Shown here piece by piece: positions 1 to 11,065 of a stretch of DNA of 64,000 bases. This DNA is from an uncultured Opitutales bacterium. GTDB lineage: Bacteria; Verrucomicrobiota; Verrucomicrobiia; Opitutales; Coraliomargaritaceae. The DNA lies in NCBI GenBank assembly GCA_937775295.1, contig CALKBZ010000009.1, positions 27,148-91,147 of the forward strand, in the 5' to 3' direction. Position 1 is the stretch's first letter. Each line of letters starts with the position of its first letter. The translations under genes and the position numbers were made by a program. Below the pieces are notes generated by a model, which saw only the letters and a program-made list of their open reading frames with translations, did no database searches and was not told the DNA's origin.

Positions 1-1296
<1,296 letters not shown>

Positions 1297-1612
1297 ATTA
1301 ACAACGTATCTGAATTCATAGGTATGATAAGCAAAAAACCACCATAACTATCACACTTGTTCCGACGATATATGACGCGCGCACGTGCTGACCGACCCCA
1401 CACTTTCTTGCTGCTAAAAAACGCGACTCGCAGCAAACACACTCACTTATAAATATATTCCGATTAATTTGGGTGAATTCCTCTAAAAAATAACCACAAA
1501 AACAACAAACCGACACTTCACACTTGATCCACGCCCATCTGTCTTCATCTCTGAATCGATGAATTGATTCAATCCCAACTCTTCGACAGACTCCACTTTC
1601 AGCTTTCCAGAC
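1297..1612. other. Intergenic region between divergent pckG and parC
   Basis: About 316 bases separate two divergent starts and must hold both promoters. It is AT-rich around 1440-1510. I see no convincing gene, repeat or strong Shine-Dalgarno sequence. The short reverse-strand reading frames here have no recognisable protein features. Confidence 0.5.
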
Positions 1613-3724
1613 ATGCCTCGTAACAAAAAGCCCGCAGACGACGACAACCTAGAATTCCCACTCGACGCACCTACTGAGGACAACAGCAGCGAGCCGATGA
1701 CCAACATCAACGAGCTCGAAGAGGTCTTCGAGAACAAGCCGGATTCCGGCCACATCGATGACATGTTCAGCGAGTGGTTCCTCGATTACGCCAGCTACGT
1801 GATCTTGGAGCGCGCCGTGCCGCACGCCAACGACGGCCTCAAGCCCGTGCAGCGCCGCATCCTCCACTCGATGCGCGAGTTGGAAGACGGCCGCTACAAC
1901 AAAGTCGCCAACGTCATCGGTAACACGATGAAATACCACCCGCATGGTGATGCCTCCATCGGCGATGCCATGGTGCAGCTCGGCCAGAAGGAGCTACTGA
2001 TCGACATGCAAGGCAACTGGGGCAACACCCTCACCGGCGACTCCGCCGCGGCCGCACGTTACATCGAAGCGCGCCTGTCAAAATTTGCTCTCGAAGTGGT
2101 CTTCAACCCGAAAACCACCAAATGGCTCTCCTCCTACGACGGCCGCAACAAAGAACCCGAAACTCAGCCAGTCAAATTCCCGCTACTGCTGGCACAAGGC
2201 GCCGAAGGCATCGCCGTCGGTCTTTCCTGCAAGATCCTGCCGCACAATTTCATCGAGCTACTCGAAGGCTGCATCGCATTTTTACGCAAAGAAACGCCCG
2301 AGATCGTCCCCGACTTCCCGTCAGGTGGCATCGCCGACGTCTCCGAATACAACAACGGCAAACGCGGTGGCCGCGTCAAGTGCCGCGCCCGCATCGAAGC
2401 GCGCAAGAAGAACCTGCTCGCCATTACCGAGCTGCCGTTCAGCAAGACTACCACCTCGCTAATCGACTCCATCATCTCGGCCAACGAAAAGGGTAAGATC
2501 AAGATTCAGCGTGTCGAGGACAACACCGCCGACGTGGTCGAGATCCTCGTGTATTTGCCCCCCGGTGTCGACTACGAGACAGCCGAGCAGGCGCTCTATG
2601 CTTTTACCGATTGCGAAGTCTCCGTCTCGACCAACATCTGCGTAATCGAGAACGACAAGCCCAACTTCTACTCCGCACTCGACCTCCTCTACCTCGCCAC
2701 CGAAAAAACCCGTGAGCTACTCAAGCTGGAGCTCGAAATTGAACTCGCCGAACTCGACGAGAAGTGGCATTTCTCATCACTCGAGAAAATTTTCATCGAG
2801 AAACGCATTTACCGCCGCATCGAAGACGAAGAGACTTGGGAAGCCGTAATCGAGACAGTCGACGTCGGCCTCGAACCCTACAAAAAAATCTTTAAGCGCA
2901 AAGTCACACGCGACGACATCCTGCGCCTGCTTGAAATCAAAATTAAGCGCATCTCGAAGTTCGACACCATCCGCGCCGACGAACTCATCAAAGGCCTCGA
3001 AGAGGCCATCGTAGAAACGCAGCGCCACCTCAAACAACTCACTAAATACACCATCCGCTGGTTTAAAGGATTGATTGAGAAATACGGTAAAGGTCGCGAG
3101 CGTAAGACCGAGCTCGCGTCTTTTAAAAAAGTCGTCGCACACGAAGTCGTGATCGCCAACGAGACTCTCTACGTCGATCGCAAAGAAGGCTTCGCCGGGA
3201 TCAGCATGAAGAAAGACGAAGCCGTCTGCAAATGCTCCAACCTCAGCGACCTCCTGTCGATCAATCAGGAGGGCAAGCTGATCGTCTCCAAAGTCAGCGA
3301 TAAAGCCTTTTACGGTAAGAACATCCTGCACATCGACATCTACAACCGCACCGAGCCCAACGCCCTGACCTATTGCATGGTATATCGCGATGGCCGCACC
3401 GGCCCGACAGTTGCCAAGCACTTCACCATCGGCGGGGTAACACGCGATAAGGAATACGACCTCACCAAAGGCAAGCCAGGCTCCCGCGTGTTTTATATTT
3501 CCTGCTACCCGACCGAAGGCGGCGAAGCCGACGCCGTCAAGGTCAATCTCAAGCCAGCTCCTCGCCTGCGTAAGACCGAAGAAGAGATCCTCTTCCGCGA
3601 TCTGGCTGTGCGCGGTCGCAGCACCGGTGGCAACGTCGTCACGAAAAACCCCGTCCGCAACGTGGTTCGCATGACCAAAGCCGCCCGCGAAGAAGCAGCC
3701 AGTCAGCAGGATACGCGCGGATGA
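1613..3724 (+). CDS. parC: DNA topoisomerase IV subunit A (GyrA/ParC family)
   Basis: 703 residues. This is the breakage-reunion subunit of a type IIA topoisomerase, which decatenates or relaxes DNA with a ParE/GyrB partner that is not in this window. The winged-helix core contains VPHANDGLKPVQRRIL (about residues 69-84) and the AAARYIEARLSKFA segment, with the predicted catalytic tyrosine at residue 150 next to an arginine. A helical coiled-coil arm follows (about 370-500), then a degenerate C-terminal propeller (about 525-650). The C-terminus lacks an obvious GyrA-box, and the protein is shorter than GyrA, so the ParC-like (topo IV) assignment is preferred. The first 45 residues are acidic and probably disordered. 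Start ATG 1613 is the first in frame. Confidence 0.9.
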   Translation: MPRNKKPADDDNLEFPLDAPTEDNSSEPMTNINELEEVFENKPDSGHIDDMFSEWFLDYASYVILERAVPHANDGLKPVQRRILHSMRELEDGRYNKVANVIGNTMKYHPHGDASIGDAMVQLGQKELLIDMQGNWGNTLTGDSAAAARYIEARLSKFALEVVFNPKTTKWLSSYDGRNKEPETQPVKFPLLLAQGAEGIAVGLSCKILPHNFIELLEGCIAFLRKETPEIVPDFPSGGIADVSEYNNGKRGGRVKCRARIEARKKNLLAITELPFSKTTTSLIDSIISANEKGKIKIQRVEDNTADVVEILVYLPPGVDYETAEQALYAFTDCEVSVSTNICVIENDKPNFYSALDLLYLATEKTRELLKLELEIELAELDEKWHFSSLEKIFIEKRIYRRIEDEETWEAVIETVDVGLEPYKKIFKRKVTRDDILRLLEIKIKRISKFDTIRADELIKGLEEAIVETQRHLKQLTKYTIRWFKGLIEKYGKGRERKTELASFKKVVAHEVVIANETLYVDRKEGFAGISMKKDEAVCKCSNLSDLLSINQEGKLIVSKVSDKAFYGKNILHIDIYNRTEPNALTYCMVYRDGRTGPTVAKHFTIGGVTRDKEYDLTKGKPGSRVFYISCYPTEGGEADAVKVNLKPAPRLRKTEEEILFRDLAVRGRSTGGNVVTKNPVRNVVRMTKAAREEAASQQDTRG

Positions 3725-4155
3725 TAATGCGTTGGACTAGCAAAGAGGGGTGATGATCAGGCACAGAGGGCTCGTTTTGACTCAGCTTCACAGTAGTTCG
3801 GTAGTGTGGATCTGTCATCGGCGTGCAACTGATATTAGAACTGCGTTGAGCGACTTCATATTGCTCACTCATGATGCACATCATTCTACTAAAATGCCCC
3901 CCTCCCGAAAGACGTTGAGCGACTGATACTAATGAATACGATGAGGTCTCGTCGTTAATTGCTTCACGCCTGACTTCTGATTATGCGCAAGCGAATGGTA
4001 AAGGCACTATGCGTGTAGGGTAAAGTCGTCGCATTCGGCCTCACCGGCAACCTGTGATATCTGCCGAGATGTAATCCCAACATTGAGGGTCTACGAGGTT
4101 GACCTTCCGCCACGTAATATCTTTTGTATGCGTCTACCCCTGTATTACTTTTACC
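3725..4155. other. Non-coding stretch
   Basis: About 430 bases with no supportable gene. The word CGTTGAGCGACT occurs in two related contexts (near 3841 and 3912), but no larger repeat is evident. An upstream extension of the next gene's frame to 4099 is open but lacks coding character. Confidence 0.4.
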
Positions 4156-4887
4156 ATGAAAGCCTTCTCTTGTGCGATCCTCGCACTGCTTAGTTTATTA
4201 TTAGAAATCGGTGCCCAAACTCAGGCGAGTCATACCGCTGCGGTTAAAGACGAACCAGATAAGCTCTCGAGTCATCTTGCAGCGAGCCTGACAGAGGCGA
4301 CTGCGACCGGCGAAGTGGTGCTATCTGCCGACGCAGGCACCACTTCCTTCATCGGAAACACATTCGCCATCCCCTTGATGCGGGATCAACTCACGATCAC
4401 CGAAAGTGCCCACGGTTCATCAGTCGGCACCGAAGGTCTTGACCGCACTTACGCGAAGAGAATCCAAGATTTTTCCACCGCACTCGACGATGGTACAGTG
4501 GGATTCAGCATCAACCAAAAGTCCAAGAAAAGGAATCCGCTACTCGGGATCCTCATTGGTTTCATCATTGAAGCAGTCATTACACTGATTGCCCTAAGAA
4601 TCACCTTCCTGTTGGGTGATTTCAGCTACCGCTTCTCTCAGGTGCTGCCGATCAGCCTCGTTGTCGGATTCGTCGGGATATTTCTGCATATCGGCCTCGG
4701 CATTAGCTTGTTGAATCCAATTCAAATCGCTCTGAGCTCTTTGATCATGTTGGTGATGATTCGATTCATTACCGAGGCGCATGAATGGGCAGATGCGCTT
4801 CGAATTACATTCGTCACACGAATCGTCACCATTGGCCTGGCCTGGCTAGCCTTTGCAGGAATGTCAGTGTTTGGCATCTATACCTAG
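4156..4887 (+). CDS. Hypothetical membrane protein with signal peptide
   Basis: 243 residues from ATG 4156; the frame also opens at 4099, but the ATG that starts MKAFSCAILALL begins a normal signal sequence. The first half after the signal is a soluble, probably periplasmic stretch rich in small and polar residues. The second half (about residues 130-243) has roughly four hydrophobic segments that should span the inner membrane, the first being LLGILIGFIIEAVITLIAL. I do not recognise a family. It stands alone between non-coding stretches, so context gives no role. Confidence 0.7.
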   Translation: MKAFSCAILALLSLLLEIGAQTQASHTAAVKDEPDKLSSHLAASLTEATATGEVVLSADAGTTSFIGNTFAIPLMRDQLTITESAHGSSVGTEGLDRTYAKRIQDFSTALDDGTVGFSINQKSKKRNPLLGILIGFIIEAVITLIALRITFLLGDFSYRFSQVLPISLVVGFVGIFLHIGLGISLLNPIQIALSSLIMLVMIRFITEAHEWADALRITFVTRIVTIGLAWLAFAGMSVFGIYT

Positions 4888-5238
4888 AATCACATAATCG
4901 TTGCCACTGACAACGCCTAGGCAGACATGCACCTCCCACTGAGCCTCACCCTTTGCTTTGACTTGGAGGTCGAGAGCACCATAGTCTGAGAAATCGCAAC
5001 CGTGAGTATTAAGGCAATCATCTGAGACTCTTGTGGCTCGCTCCCCTCTCCCACATTATCGGTTACTATCCAAGGCACCCTTCAATACCGCTGCAGCTAC
5101 AACCAAAAATTCAACCCAAAAGGACCAAGCCTTCTTCCCGAACGACGTCGCCATTGCCTACAATGGCTAAGTGATCGTAGCCTAGAGGACTAAAGCAGCC
5201 ACCTTGCCCAGATGAGTCTCCGGACTCCAATTATATAC
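4888..5238. other. Non-coding stretch
   Basis: About 350 bases with no recognisable gene, RNA or repeat. The exonuclease frame opens at 5212, but the ATG at 5239 is preferred. Confidence 0.35.
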
Positions 5239-5847
5239 ATGTCTGAAAATAACACGCCCTCGAAACCAGAGCCACGCAAGATCTCTAAAGCAGAAATCAA
5301 CGAACTCCCTCTCATCAATTGGGAAGGTCGTATCGAGATCCTCAATACCATAGAGGAGATGACGGCCGCCGTCGAAAAGTTAAAGCATGAGACGATCCTC
5401 GGCTTTGACACCGAGACGCGCCCCACCTTCAAGAAAGGCGATTACTACCCGCCAGCGCTGATACAGCTCGGCACACTGGACTGCGTCTACCTGTTTCGCA
5501 TCAGTTGCACCAAAACACTCGCTCCGTTGCTGTCGATACTGGAGTCCGAAACGATTTTAAAAACCGGCGTCGCCATCAAAGACGACGTCAAGGAACTGCG
5601 CAGAATGGAAGATTTCGAGCCCGCCGGCTTTGTCGAAATCGCAGACATCACACGAAAACTAGGCTATGAAAATCGCGGCCTACGCGCCCTCGCCGGCCTA
5701 CTCATGCAAGGCCGCATCAGTAAAGCTGCTCAAGTATCCAATTGGGCACGCCCCGAGCTCGACCTAAAGCAAGTCCGCTACGCAGCCACCGACGCATGGA
5801 TCAGCCGCGAAATCTACGTCCGATCCATCACTGAACGCGACGCATAA
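5239..5847 (+). CDS. 3'-5' exonuclease, DEDDy (RNase D/WRN-like) superfamily
   Basis: 202 residues from ATG 5239 (211 if the upstream ATG at 5212 is used). A single ribonuclease-H-like exonuclease domain covers most of the protein. Motif I is LGFDTETRP, with the first catalytic D and E. Motif II lies around GVAIKDDVKEL. Motif III is YAATDAW near the end, with the Tyr four residues before the Asp that defines the DEDDy class. It resembles the small WRN-type exonucleases found as single-domain bacterial proteins, and it lacks the HRDC domains of full RNase D. Substrate (RNA or DNA) cannot be told from sequence. Confidence 0.85.
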   Translation: MSENNTPSKPEPRKISKAEINELPLINWEGRIEILNTIEEMTAAVEKLKHETILGFDTETRPTFKKGDYYPPALIQLGTLDCVYLFRISCTKTLAPLLSILESETILKTGVAIKDDVKELRRMEDFEPAGFVEIADITRKLGYENRGLRALAGLLMQGRISKAAQVSNWARPELDLKQVRYAATDAWISREIYVRSITERDA

Positions 5848-6225
5848 TAAGCCGTTTGCGATGAATCGTACCTTCGCCATTTTTAGCAAAGCGTAGACGG
5901 AGATGGCGAAGTAATCACATCACTCGCAAAGAATCCACCCTGAGATCTCACGATCTTTTCAAAGTTAATCAGAATCGACCTGTAAATAGTGGGACGCGAC
6001 CCTCGGTGTTCGCGCGCTTGAACAGTTAGCCAGAGTGGGGCTCTCCATTTGCTAATTTCAACCAAGCACAATGGAGACGACGACTCTCCACTTCAACAAA
6101 CAAGAGATCAATTGGTAATTGCGCTGGTTTGAAAACTACCCCTATTCGCGCGTCATATACCTACAAAAAAGCGAGCATCCGGCAGAGCTGTAATGCCCAC
6201 CGAATACCCGCAAATTTAAGAGCGA
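5848..6225. other. Non-coding stretch downstream of convergent genes
   Basis: About 380 bases between the convergent 3' ends of the exonuclease and the repeat protein. No confident gene was found. A 62-codon reverse frame has no family features. Confidence 0.35.
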
Positions 6226-8340
6226 TTACGCTTTTGGCTCAGCTTCGTTTGTTGCCTCTTTTGCAGCGACTTTGGCGGCCTCAACTTCAGGTGCAGCCTC
6301 AACTTCAGGTGCAGCCTCAACTTCAGGTGCAGCCTCAACTTCAGGTGCAGCAACTTCAGGTGCAGCCTCAACTTCAGGTGCAGCCTCAACTTCAGGTGCA
6401 GCCTCAACTTCAGGTGCAGCCTCAACTTCAGGTGCAGCCTCAACTTCAGGTGCAGCAACGGCCTCAGCCTCAGCCACTGGCTCAACGGCCTTCGCTTGTT
6501 CCATTAGCGGAGCTTCCTCTGAGGCAGCCTCAACTTTTAGCTCAGCCTCAACTTCGGCTGCGGCTTCAGTTACGGCTTCAGTTACGACTGGAGTTTCAGG
6601 CGCTGCTTTGACTTCGGCCTTCACCTCATTTTTCACGGCTTCAGCGGCAGCTATTTTCGGAGCAGGCTTCTTCGCTGCCTTCGGCTTCGCTTCGGGCATC
6701 GGCGGTGCTGCAAACAGGCGGCCATCACCGTACTCGGTGACGTAGCCTTCGACGATCAACCAACGCAAATCAAGCATAAGTTGGTTCAAGCGCTTCTGCT
6801 CGTCCTCACTGAGTTCAACTTTTGGCATCGCTTCAGTCGAAGCAGACGCATCTGGCGCAGGCGCAGGCACCTCGACAACTGCTGCGGTCTCAGTTGCGTC
6901 AGTTGCTTCGCCACTGGCAGCAATTGCCTCCGCAGCTTCAGCCGCAGCAAGCTTGGCAGCTTCAACAGCGGCAGCCGCAGCTGCGACTTCGGCCTCGGTC
7001 ATTTCGAGCTTAGCGGGTTGCTGCTTCTCGGTATCGATATCGATATACAGTTTAGGTAACTTAGAGGCCGGTGTGTTTGGATGCTTCTCTACAAATTCAA
7101 TCAGGCCTTGAATCGAAGGCGTGAAGACCGTCTTGCTATCGCGGAATTTGCGTTTCACCGCACAGACAAAGGATACGCCTTTTGAGCCCTTTTTATAGAC
7201 GGCAAACTTATGGCGACGCAGGCGGCCGCGAATGTTGTTTGCCGAATCAAGCGGAAAATGAAGCTGCTGCTCGACATACGCTTCGACCGAACGACGGATA
7301 TCGCCCTTTGGTAGGTGCTCGATGTCGCGCCCAGCAAAACGAATGGTTTCGCCAGAGCTGACGATCTTATCTTTGCGATTCTGCAACAGGAAAAAACGCA
7401 CCGACTCGAGCGATTCAAACGACTCTGGCTCACCCTCTTGACGATCCTTCAAAATATAGCGTACGCCCTTCTTCATCGACTCCACCCAAGCATCAATCGA
7501 CTCTTGCTCCTTCACTGTCTCAACTTTCGAGACAAAACGATCAAAGGACATGCCGGTGATCTTCGAAGTGTAATGGCGCTTCAATGCTTCTTGATAGAGG
7601 TGATAATTCGGCGGCCCAAGCAAGTCACGTGTCACGGAACAGCGATTGATCATCTGAAAATTCCCCTTCGGCGCATCGATCTCGATTTCTTCCATGTCGA
7701 AGAATAGGTCGAGATGGTTCGCCAACACATGATTAATCGCAGCTTCTTCGGTCTCGAAAGGCAAATGTCCAGGGACAGTAAAGAACAGCGGCGCAGGCTT
7801 CTCGCCAGCTTTCGCTTTGTTTTCGACCACCACCACGTAGCGCTCTGGTTTCTCAAGCAAGAGATGCGCGATCTCGAAAAGTTGATAGGTGCGCACAGTT
7901 GAACGCAAGCGCTTGACCAATGCCTCGAAGGCTTCGTCTTGCGGATAGATGTCTACCTTCACTGTCGGGTTAAACACCGCATGTTCGGAACGACCTCCAC
8001 CACGACGATCATCTCGACGGCGCTCCCCACCACCCTGCGGGCGACCTTCACCCTGCTGGCGTCCTGAGCCGCCACCTTGAGGACGACCTCCAGCACTAGG
8101 ACCGTTCGGACGTGCGCCGCCACTGGGGCCGCCACTGGGGCCGCGACGATCGCGCGAACCACCACCGCCAGAGCGCTTACCCTTGCCGCGCGAATCGCCA
8201 CGAGAATCAAACTGTTTTAATGATGGGCGCTTCGCGTTCTCGTCTGCCCATGAGGGACCGAAGTCGAGACCGGAAAGTGTATTAAGATCGAGTGCCTTTT
8301 TAGAGGACTCTTGAGGTTTTTTTGCTGGTTTTTCAGCCAT
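6226..8340 (-). CDS. Large hypothetical protein with RGG-rich N-terminus and APEVEA repeats
   Basis: 704 residues. Three regions are visible. Residues about 45-120 are rich in Gly, Arg, Ser and Pro (RGG-like), which in other proteins binds RNA. Residues about 125-430 form a folded-looking domain beginning VKVDIYPQDEAFEAL and containing LFFTVPGHLPFETEEAA; I do not recognise this family. The C-terminal 250 residues are Ala/Glu/Pro/Val-rich and end in ten tandem copies of the hexapeptide APEVEA (one copy has lost a residue). A nucleic-acid-binding scaffold role is possible but is inference only. The start MAEKPAKKP is the only sensible one. It is divergent from the tRNA gene. Confidence 0.75.
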   Translation of the reverse strand: MAEKPAKKPQESSKKALDLNTLSGLDFGPSWADENAKRPSLKQFDSRGDSRGKGKRSGGGGSRDRRGPSGGPSGGARPNGPSAGGRPQGGGSGRQQGEGRPQGGGERRRDDRRGGGRSEHAVFNPTVKVDIYPQDEAFEALVKRLRSTVRTYQLFEIAHLLLEKPERYVVVVENKAKAGEKPAPLFFTVPGHLPFETEEAAINHVLANHLDLFFDMEEIEIDAPKGNFQMINRCSVTRDLLGPPNYHLYQEALKRHYTSKITGMSFDRFVSKVETVKEQESIDAWVESMKKGVRYILKDRQEGEPESFESLESVRFFLLQNRKDKIVSSGETIRFAGRDIEHLPKGDIRRSVEAYVEQQLHFPLDSANNIRGRLRRHKFAVYKKGSKGVSFVCAVKRKFRDSKTVFTPSIQGLIEFVEKHPNTPASKLPKLYIDIDTEKQQPAKLEMTEAEVAAAAAAVEAAKLAAAEAAEAIAASGEATDATETAAVVEVPAPAPDASASTEAMPKVELSEDEQKRLNQLMLDLRWLIVEGYVTEYGDGRLFAAPPMPEAKPKAAKKPAPKIAAAEAVKNEVKAEVKAAPETPVVTEAVTEAAAEVEAELKVEAASEEAPLMEQAKAVEPVAEAEAVAAPEVEAAPEVEAAPEVEAAPEVEAAPEVEAAPEVAAPEVEAAPEVEAAPEVEAAPEVEAAKVAAKEATNEAEPKA
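6278..6454 (-). repeat. 18-bp tandem repeat encoding APEVEA
   Basis: Ten nearly identical tandem units, nine of 18 bases and one of 15 (6350-6364), lie inside the 3' end of the preceding gene. All units stay in frame. The near-perfect identity at DNA level suggests recent expansion by slippage or unequal exchange. Confidence 0.95.
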
Positions 8341-8547
8341 AGCGTTATTTGTAAAACGAGCCGAAAAAAACGGCCACGTGGATCTAGTTGATGAAGTGAA
8401 CTATTGTGGTAAGGCAAAGAACCTCAACATTCAAGCTCGGGAGCAGTCTTTTTTAAACTAATTTCTATTTTTTGAAAAATTTGGTTGATCTCTCAAAAAT
8501 CTCGCCTATCACCTTCCAACTTCACCGCGTGCAAGCGCAGTAAATTT

Positions 8548-8631
8548 GGTCGAATGGTGGAATGGCAGACACGCGAGTTTAAGGGACTCGTGCCTTAGGG
8601 CGTGGGGGTTCAAGTCCCCCTTCGACCACCA
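8548..8631 (+). tRNA. tRNA-Leu (anticodon AAG)
   Basis: An 84-base cloverleaf with encoded CCA. The acceptor arm pairs GGTCGAA with TTCGACC. The D stem is GTG/CAC. The anticodon stem is CGAGT/ACTCG around the loop TTAAGGG, so positions 34-36 read AAG. There is a long class II variable arm (GCC-TTAG-GGC), and the T arm is GGGGG-TTCAAGT-CCCCC. The long variable arm and G37 agree with leucine. Bacterial CUY-reading leucine tRNAs normally carry GAG, so A34 is unusual and would be expected to need deamination to inosine. Confidence 0.93.
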
Positions 8632-8636
8632 CTTTT

Positions 8637-8665
8637 AAAACCGAGCTTAAGTGCTCGGTTTTTTT
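8637..8665 (+). terminator. Intrinsic terminator after tRNA-Leu
   Basis: The stem CCGAGC/GCTCGG, extended by A-T pairs, with the loop TTAAGT is followed by seven T. It begins 6 bases after the CCA end of the tRNA. Confidence 0.85.
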
Positions 8666-8776
8666 ATGTGTATTATTGCGATTCTACAACTGGACGTTCA
8701 CCTGCGCTGGTCCGGTCTTTCACATTGTCAAATCCGTCCTTGTCGTGCGTTCGCACGGGGATAAAGTTCCCCGTTT

Positions 8777-9184
8777 ATGCCTAAACCGAAAAAATGGACC
8801 GCTGCCGACTTTGAAGTGAAAGCCTCCAGCATCGAAGGCGCTGGACAAGGCTTATTTGCCAAGGTCCGCCTCGAACCAGAAGATACCATCGGCTATTATA
8901 CCGGCGAGGTGATCAGCTCAGACGAATTCCTACACCCCGATCGCCCCTTTTCTGCCTATGTATTATGGGTGTGTCATTCTCACATCATCGTCGGCGAAGG
9001 CCCGAAGGCCAACTACACTCGCTTCATCAATCATAGCGACGCACCGAATGCCTTCCTTACAGTCTCTTCGAGATGGAAGAGCGCTCGCTTCGAGGCGCTC
9101 CGCGTGATTGAGTCCGGCGAAGAGATTTCCTTCGACTATGGCGAAGATTATTGGGAAAAGGAAGAGTTGCTGACTGAAGGTTGA
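8777..9184 (+). CDS. SET domain-containing protein
   Basis: 135 residues, essentially a bare SET domain. SET proteins transfer a methyl group from S-adenosylmethionine to protein lysines. Visible features are the N-terminal GAGQGLFAK segment, the RFINHS motif (about residues 81-86) that forms the cofactor pseudoknot, and [12 protein letters not shown] near the C-terminus, with the catalytic-type tyrosine. There is no pre-SET or zinc-binding post-SET cysteine cluster. Bacterial stand-alone SET proteins of this size are known, but their targets are mostly unknown. It sits 146 bases after the tRNA and 134 bases before the ATPase gene. Confidence 0.88.
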   Translation: MPKPKKWTAADFEVKASSIEGAGQGLFAKVRLEPEDTIGYYTGEVISSDEFLHPDRPFSAYVLWVCHSHIIVGEGPKANYTRFINHSDAPNAFLTVSSRWKSARFEALRVIESGEEISFDYGEDYWEKEELLTEG

Positions 9185-9318
9185 GTCGCGATACTGTTGA
9201 TAACTTCCTCTGTTCTATATCGATTCACCATCTTCCCACTCCTCGCGCTCCGTCCCACCTTTATACCTTTATACATCCGCTCCGCTGGTTCTTTCAACCT
9301 TCCCACTTTTCAAAAAAA

Positions 9319-11013
9319 ATGGACCTTTCCTCACTTTACAGCGACCTCAGCGAAGACGCACGCGAAGAGATCGAAGCTCTCCCTCGCTCTGAGCGTCTCG
9401 TTCAGATTGCGACCCTGCAAAACCGTTCCACTCGTGAGCTCGTCGCTCAAATCGCAGAGATGGTCAACCTCCCCGTGCTCAACAAAATCGAGCTCATCGA
9501 TAATCCCACGGCCACTCTGCCGCTGCGTCTTATCCATGAGTATCAGTGTGTGCCAGTGCGTAAGGCATCACAAGGCGACGAATTCGACGACACCCCCGTC
9601 ACCGAAAACACTCCGATTCCCCTCGTCACCCTGTGGCCCCCGAATGACCAGATTGATCGCTGGATCTTTGCGGTCTGCGGGCGCAAGCCGGAGTGGCACC
9701 TCGGTGATCCCGAGCAAGTCATCAATACTATCACACAGCGTTTCGGCGTAGGCGCCGGCAGTCTCGATGAATCCGATATCGCTACCAATGAAGCTGAGCA
9801 AGAAGAGGACGAAGACGAGGACGCCGCCGTCATTCGCTTCGTCAACGAAGTCGTGCAAAAAGCAGTCAGCGATCGCGCGACCGATATTCACTTCGAACCA
9901 CACCGTGATGCCCTGCAAATCCGCTACCGTATTGACGGCGAGCTGGTTGCCATTCGCGTGCCAGATAATTTGATCCGCTTTCAGGACGCGATTATCTCGC
10001 GCCTCAAGATCATGGCGAAGCTCAACATCTCCGAAAAGCGCCGCCCGCAGGACGGCCGCATCTCGTTTGGTGCAGGCGATACCGAGCTCGACATTCGTAT
10101 CTCAACTTTCCCGACCATGTATGGTGAGAGCGTCAGTTTACGTCTCCTAAACCAGAAATCGAAACCACTTTCCATGCGCGAGCTCGGCTTAACCGAGGAG
10201 GAAGAAGAAAAAGTCACCCGCACCCTTGCCGCACCGCACGGTATCGTGCTCGTCACTGGCCCCACAGGCTCCGGCAAATCGACCTCGCTCACAGCATTTA
10301 TTCGCCTAATCAACCTCCCAGAGCGCCGCATCATTACCGTCGAAGATCCGGTCGAATACGAAGTTCCTGGCGTCAATCAGACGCAAGTTCATGCCGATAT
10401 CGGCCTTACTTTTGCTCATTCATTACGCGCCGTGTTGCGCCAAGATCCCGACGTTATTATGGTCGGTGAAATTCGCGACCGCGAGACCGCCGACATCGCG
10501 ATCCGCGCTTCACTGACAGGTCACCTCGTGCTCAGTACACTGCACACCAACGATGCACCCGGCGCACTCACCCGCCTGACAGATATGGACATCGAGCCCT
10601 TCCTGATCGCTTCCTCCGTGGAAATGATCATCGCACAGCGGCTCGTGCGCCGCCTGTGCCCGAACTGTGCGCAACCAGCCAACTACCAGCAGCACCACAT
10701 TGAGAGCTGCCTCAGCACGATGCGCATTGATCACAACGAAGCGCAGTTCCGCAACCAAGCCAAAGCAGCGGTCGGCTGCGAGCGCTGCCGCAAGCTCGGT
10801 TTCCGTGGCCGTATCGCGATCTTCGAAATCCTCCGCATGTCTGAAGAGATCCACGAGCATATTGTAAAGCGCGAGTCATCGCGCACGATCCGCGAGACCG
10901 CAATCCAACAAGGCATGCGCTCGCTGCAACAAAGCGGTTGGGAGCACATCAAAAGAGGCACCACCACGCTTGAAGAGGTCATGCGCTTCGCTGAAATCGG
11001 CAGCGACGAATAG
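9319..11013 (+). CDS. GspE/PilB-type secretion or pilus assembly ATPase
   Basis: 564 residues from ATG 9319. The frame is open back to 9181, but the upstream part is low-complexity and non-coding in character. The N-terminal about 150 residues are a short MshEN-like region. The ATPase core has Walker [10 protein letters not shown] (about residues 314-322), the Asp box EDPVEYE, Walker B-like [11 protein letters not shown] (about 381-391) and the His box STLHTND. A tetracysteine zinc motif follows (CPNC near 449 and CERC near 488), typical of GspE/PilB and absent from PilT. It powers type II secretion or type IV pilus extension at the inner membrane. No gsp/pil partners are in this window, so which machine it serves is open. 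Confidence 0.9.
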   Translation: MDLSSLYSDLSEDAREEIEALPRSERLVQIATLQNRSTRELVAQIAEMVNLPVLNKIELIDNPTATLPLRLIHEYQCVPVRKASQGDEFDDTPVTENTPIPLVTLWPPNDQIDRWIFAVCGRKPEWHLGDPEQVINTITQRFGVGAGSLDESDIATNEAEQEEDEDEDAAVIRFVNEVVQKAVSDRATDIHFEPHRDALQIRYRIDGELVAIRVPDNLIRFQDAIISRLKIMAKLNISEKRRPQDGRISFGAGDTELDIRISTFPTMYGESVSLRLLNQKSKPLSMRELGLTEEEEEKVTRTLAAPHGIVLVTGPTGSGKSTSLTAFIRLINLPERRIITVEDPVEYEVPGVNQTQVHADIGLTFAHSLRAVLRQDPDVIMVGEIRDRETADIAIRASLTGHLVLSTLHTNDAPGALTRLTDMDIEPFLIASSVEMIIAQRLVRRLCPNCAQPANYQQHHIESCLSTMRIDHNEAQFRNQAKAAVGCERCRKLGFRGRIAIFEILRMSEEIHEHIVKRESSRTIRETAIQQGMRSLQQSGWEHIKRGTTTLEEVMRFAEIGSDE

Positions 11014-11065
11014 CGCGATAGAGGAAGGTTGATCACCGCTCAAAACGCCTTCATTGCTTTCAGCC

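Noticed and set aside
2777..3421. 214-codon reverse frame inside parC
   Set aside because: Antisense shadow of a conserved gene with biased codon use.
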